Shown one piece after another: positions 13,811 through 14,752 of a DNA stretch of 14,752 nt. Positions within the stretch are counted from its first letter, which is position 1, and every line of letters starts with the position of its first letter. A program made the translations under genes and the position numbers. Source of the stretch: Elusimicrobiota bacterium (lineage in GTDB: Bacteria > Elusimicrobiota > Elusimicrobia > 2-01-FULL-59-12 > JACPXA01); NCBI GenBank assembly GCA_016196785.1, contig JACPXA010000012.1, forward strand, positions 1-14,752, in the 5' to 3' direction. The notes beneath the pieces are model-generated. The model did not search any database, was not told the origin of the DNA, and worked only from the letters and a program-made list of their open reading frames with translations.

Positions 13811-14752
13811 CGATCCAATCCCAACCGTCGTTGATGGAGTTGGAACAGCACCTCAGTGGCTTCCCAGATCTTGCCCTGCCCGTGGTAGCGTTCAAAGAAG
13901 TTCGAGTTGTATAGTTTGCCGTCCCGTGTTTCCCGGATTTGTCTCTCGATCTTCTTGGCGCGGAGCGGAAAGGCCTGTCGGATCCTGTCGAGGAACACGG
14001 TTTTGACGTTGCCTGGCAACCGCAGGGGGACATAGCCCGCCGAGACCGCCCCACAGTCCTTAGCGCGTTCCAGGATGTCAGGGATATGGCTGTCGTTCAA
14101 GCCGGGGATGATGGGGGCCACTAAGATCGAAGTGGGAATTCCAGCGTGAGACAGTCGTTTGAGCGCGTCAAACCGCCGGGAGATGGAAGCGGCTTGCGGT
14201 TCGACCAGTTTGGCGGTCGCGTCATCCCGAAACGCGATGCTCAGGGTCACATGGAGTGACGCACGGCGGACGAGCTCTTGCAGGAGCTCGACGTCTCGCA
14301 GAATTAGGTACGACTTCGTGATGATGGCGACCGGATTACAAAACTCCACGCACACCTCGAGACACTGCTGGGTCAAGCGATACACCGCCTCCACCGGTTG
14401 GTAGCAGTCGGTGTCCCCGGAGAAGACAATCAGTTCCCCCTGCCAGGATGGCCGCTCAAAGGCTTGGCGGAGAAGCTCCGGTGCGTTCATCTTGACAACG
14501 ATCTTGGTGTCAAAGTCCGTTCCCGCGCCGAACCCCAGATACTCATGCGTGGGACGGGCGTAACAGTAGGCGCACCCATGGAAACAGCCGCGATAGGGGT
14601 TAAGGCTCCAGCGGAAGGAGAGATCGGGGCTGTTATTCCGACTCAGGATGGACCTGGCGCGCTCCTCAAAGACCTCAAGCCGCGCCAAGGGCGGCGGCTC
14701 TAGATACTCACGCCACGTACTCTCATACGGGTTCGGCGGATTCTCGACAGGC
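13807..14752 (-). CDS. Radical SAM protein, PA0069/SPL-like family (5' end beyond the window)
   Basis: The frame is open to the right edge, where it encodes PVENPPNPYESTWREYLEPP before the first TTG; this leader is typical of the family, so the gene starts outside the window. The radical SAM cluster motif is RGCFHGCAYCYARPTHEY, with Cys spacing CxxxCxxC, in the context RWSLNPYRGC. Further conserved parts are GELIVFSGDTDCYQPVE, LVAPIIPGLND and the C-terminal RDGKLYNSNFFERYHG. Members bind a 4Fe-4S cluster and cleave S-adenosylmethionine; they are related to spore photoproduct lyase, but the substrate is unknown. Its TAG (13807-13809) overlaps the TAA of the macro gene in a CTAA, so the two operons converge with no room for a terminator. 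Confidence 0.92.
   Translation of the reverse strand, partial: PVENPPNPYESTWREYLEPPPLARLEVFEERARSILSRNNSPDLSFRWSLNPYRGCFHGCAYCYARPTHEYLGFGAGTDFDTKIVVKMNAPELLRQAFERPSWQGELIVFSGDTDCYQPVEAVYRLTQQCLEVCVEFCNPVAIITKSYLILRDVELLQELVRRASLHVTLSIAFRDDATAKLVEPQAASISRRFDALKRLSHAGIPTSILVAPIIPGLNDSHIPDILERAKDCGAVSAGYVPLRLPGNVKTVFLDRIRQAFPLRAKKIERQIRETRDGKLYNSNFFERYHGQGKIWEATEVLFQLHQRRLGLDR

Noticed and set aside
14686..14688. TTG as the start of the radical SAM gene
   Set aside because: The frame continues upstream to the window edge with residues typical of the family (NPPNPYES...EYLEPP), so the gene begins outside the window.

Overview
The window is GC-rich bacterial DNA with very few gaps. It holds two divergent gene strings that share one 168-base control region (about 6763-6930). 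The gene order ccsA-hemA-hemC-cobA/hemD, the fused CobA-HemD protein and the wealth of response regulators recall Nitrospirota, NC10 (Methylomirabilota) or deltaproteobacteria-like lineages. This is inferred from gene content only; no rRNA is present.

Left half, minus strand, read from about 6770 down to 1: a response regulator with an HD-GYP (cyclic-di-GMP phosphodiesterase) domain; a precorrin-2 dehydrogenase/ferrochelatase; a CcsA/HemX-type cytochrome c assembly membrane protein; glutamyl-tRNA reductase (hemA); porphobilinogen deaminase (hemC); a fused uroporphyrinogen-III methyltransferase/synthase (cobA/hemD); and the start of an aldo/keto reductase. Together they take glutamyl-tRNA into tetrapyrroles, divert part to siroheme, and supply haem for c-type cytochromes. 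HemA looks odd: its C-terminal dimerization region is replaced by a tail encoded by short dispersed repeats. CobA carries a small in-frame insertion of a related repeat.

Right half, plus strand, 6931-13810: a phosphorelay array with OmpR-type regulator, membrane histidine kinase, REC-REC-REC-GGDEF protein, single receiver, OmpR-type regulator, single receiver, OmpR-type regulator, then a macro-domain-like protein. With the divergent HD-GYP regulator the locus has nine receiver domains but only one histidine kinase, plus one candidate enzyme each for making and breaking cyclic-di-GMP. A convergent radical SAM gene (PA0069-like) enters from the right edge and overlaps the macro gene by four bases.

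The most notable structure is a pair of non-coding mobile elements of about 270 bp (3940-4210 and 11868-12141). They have perfect 31-bp terminal inverted repeats flanked by TA. Each sits exactly in the stop codon of one operon gene, just before the start of the next, in the same orientation relative to transcription. In each case the stop codon is rebuilt by the element. The two copies differ at two positions inside their inverted repeats, and both differences are matched on the opposite arm, so pairing is fully kept. This looks like a structured MITE family specialised for, or tolerated at, operon gene junctions.
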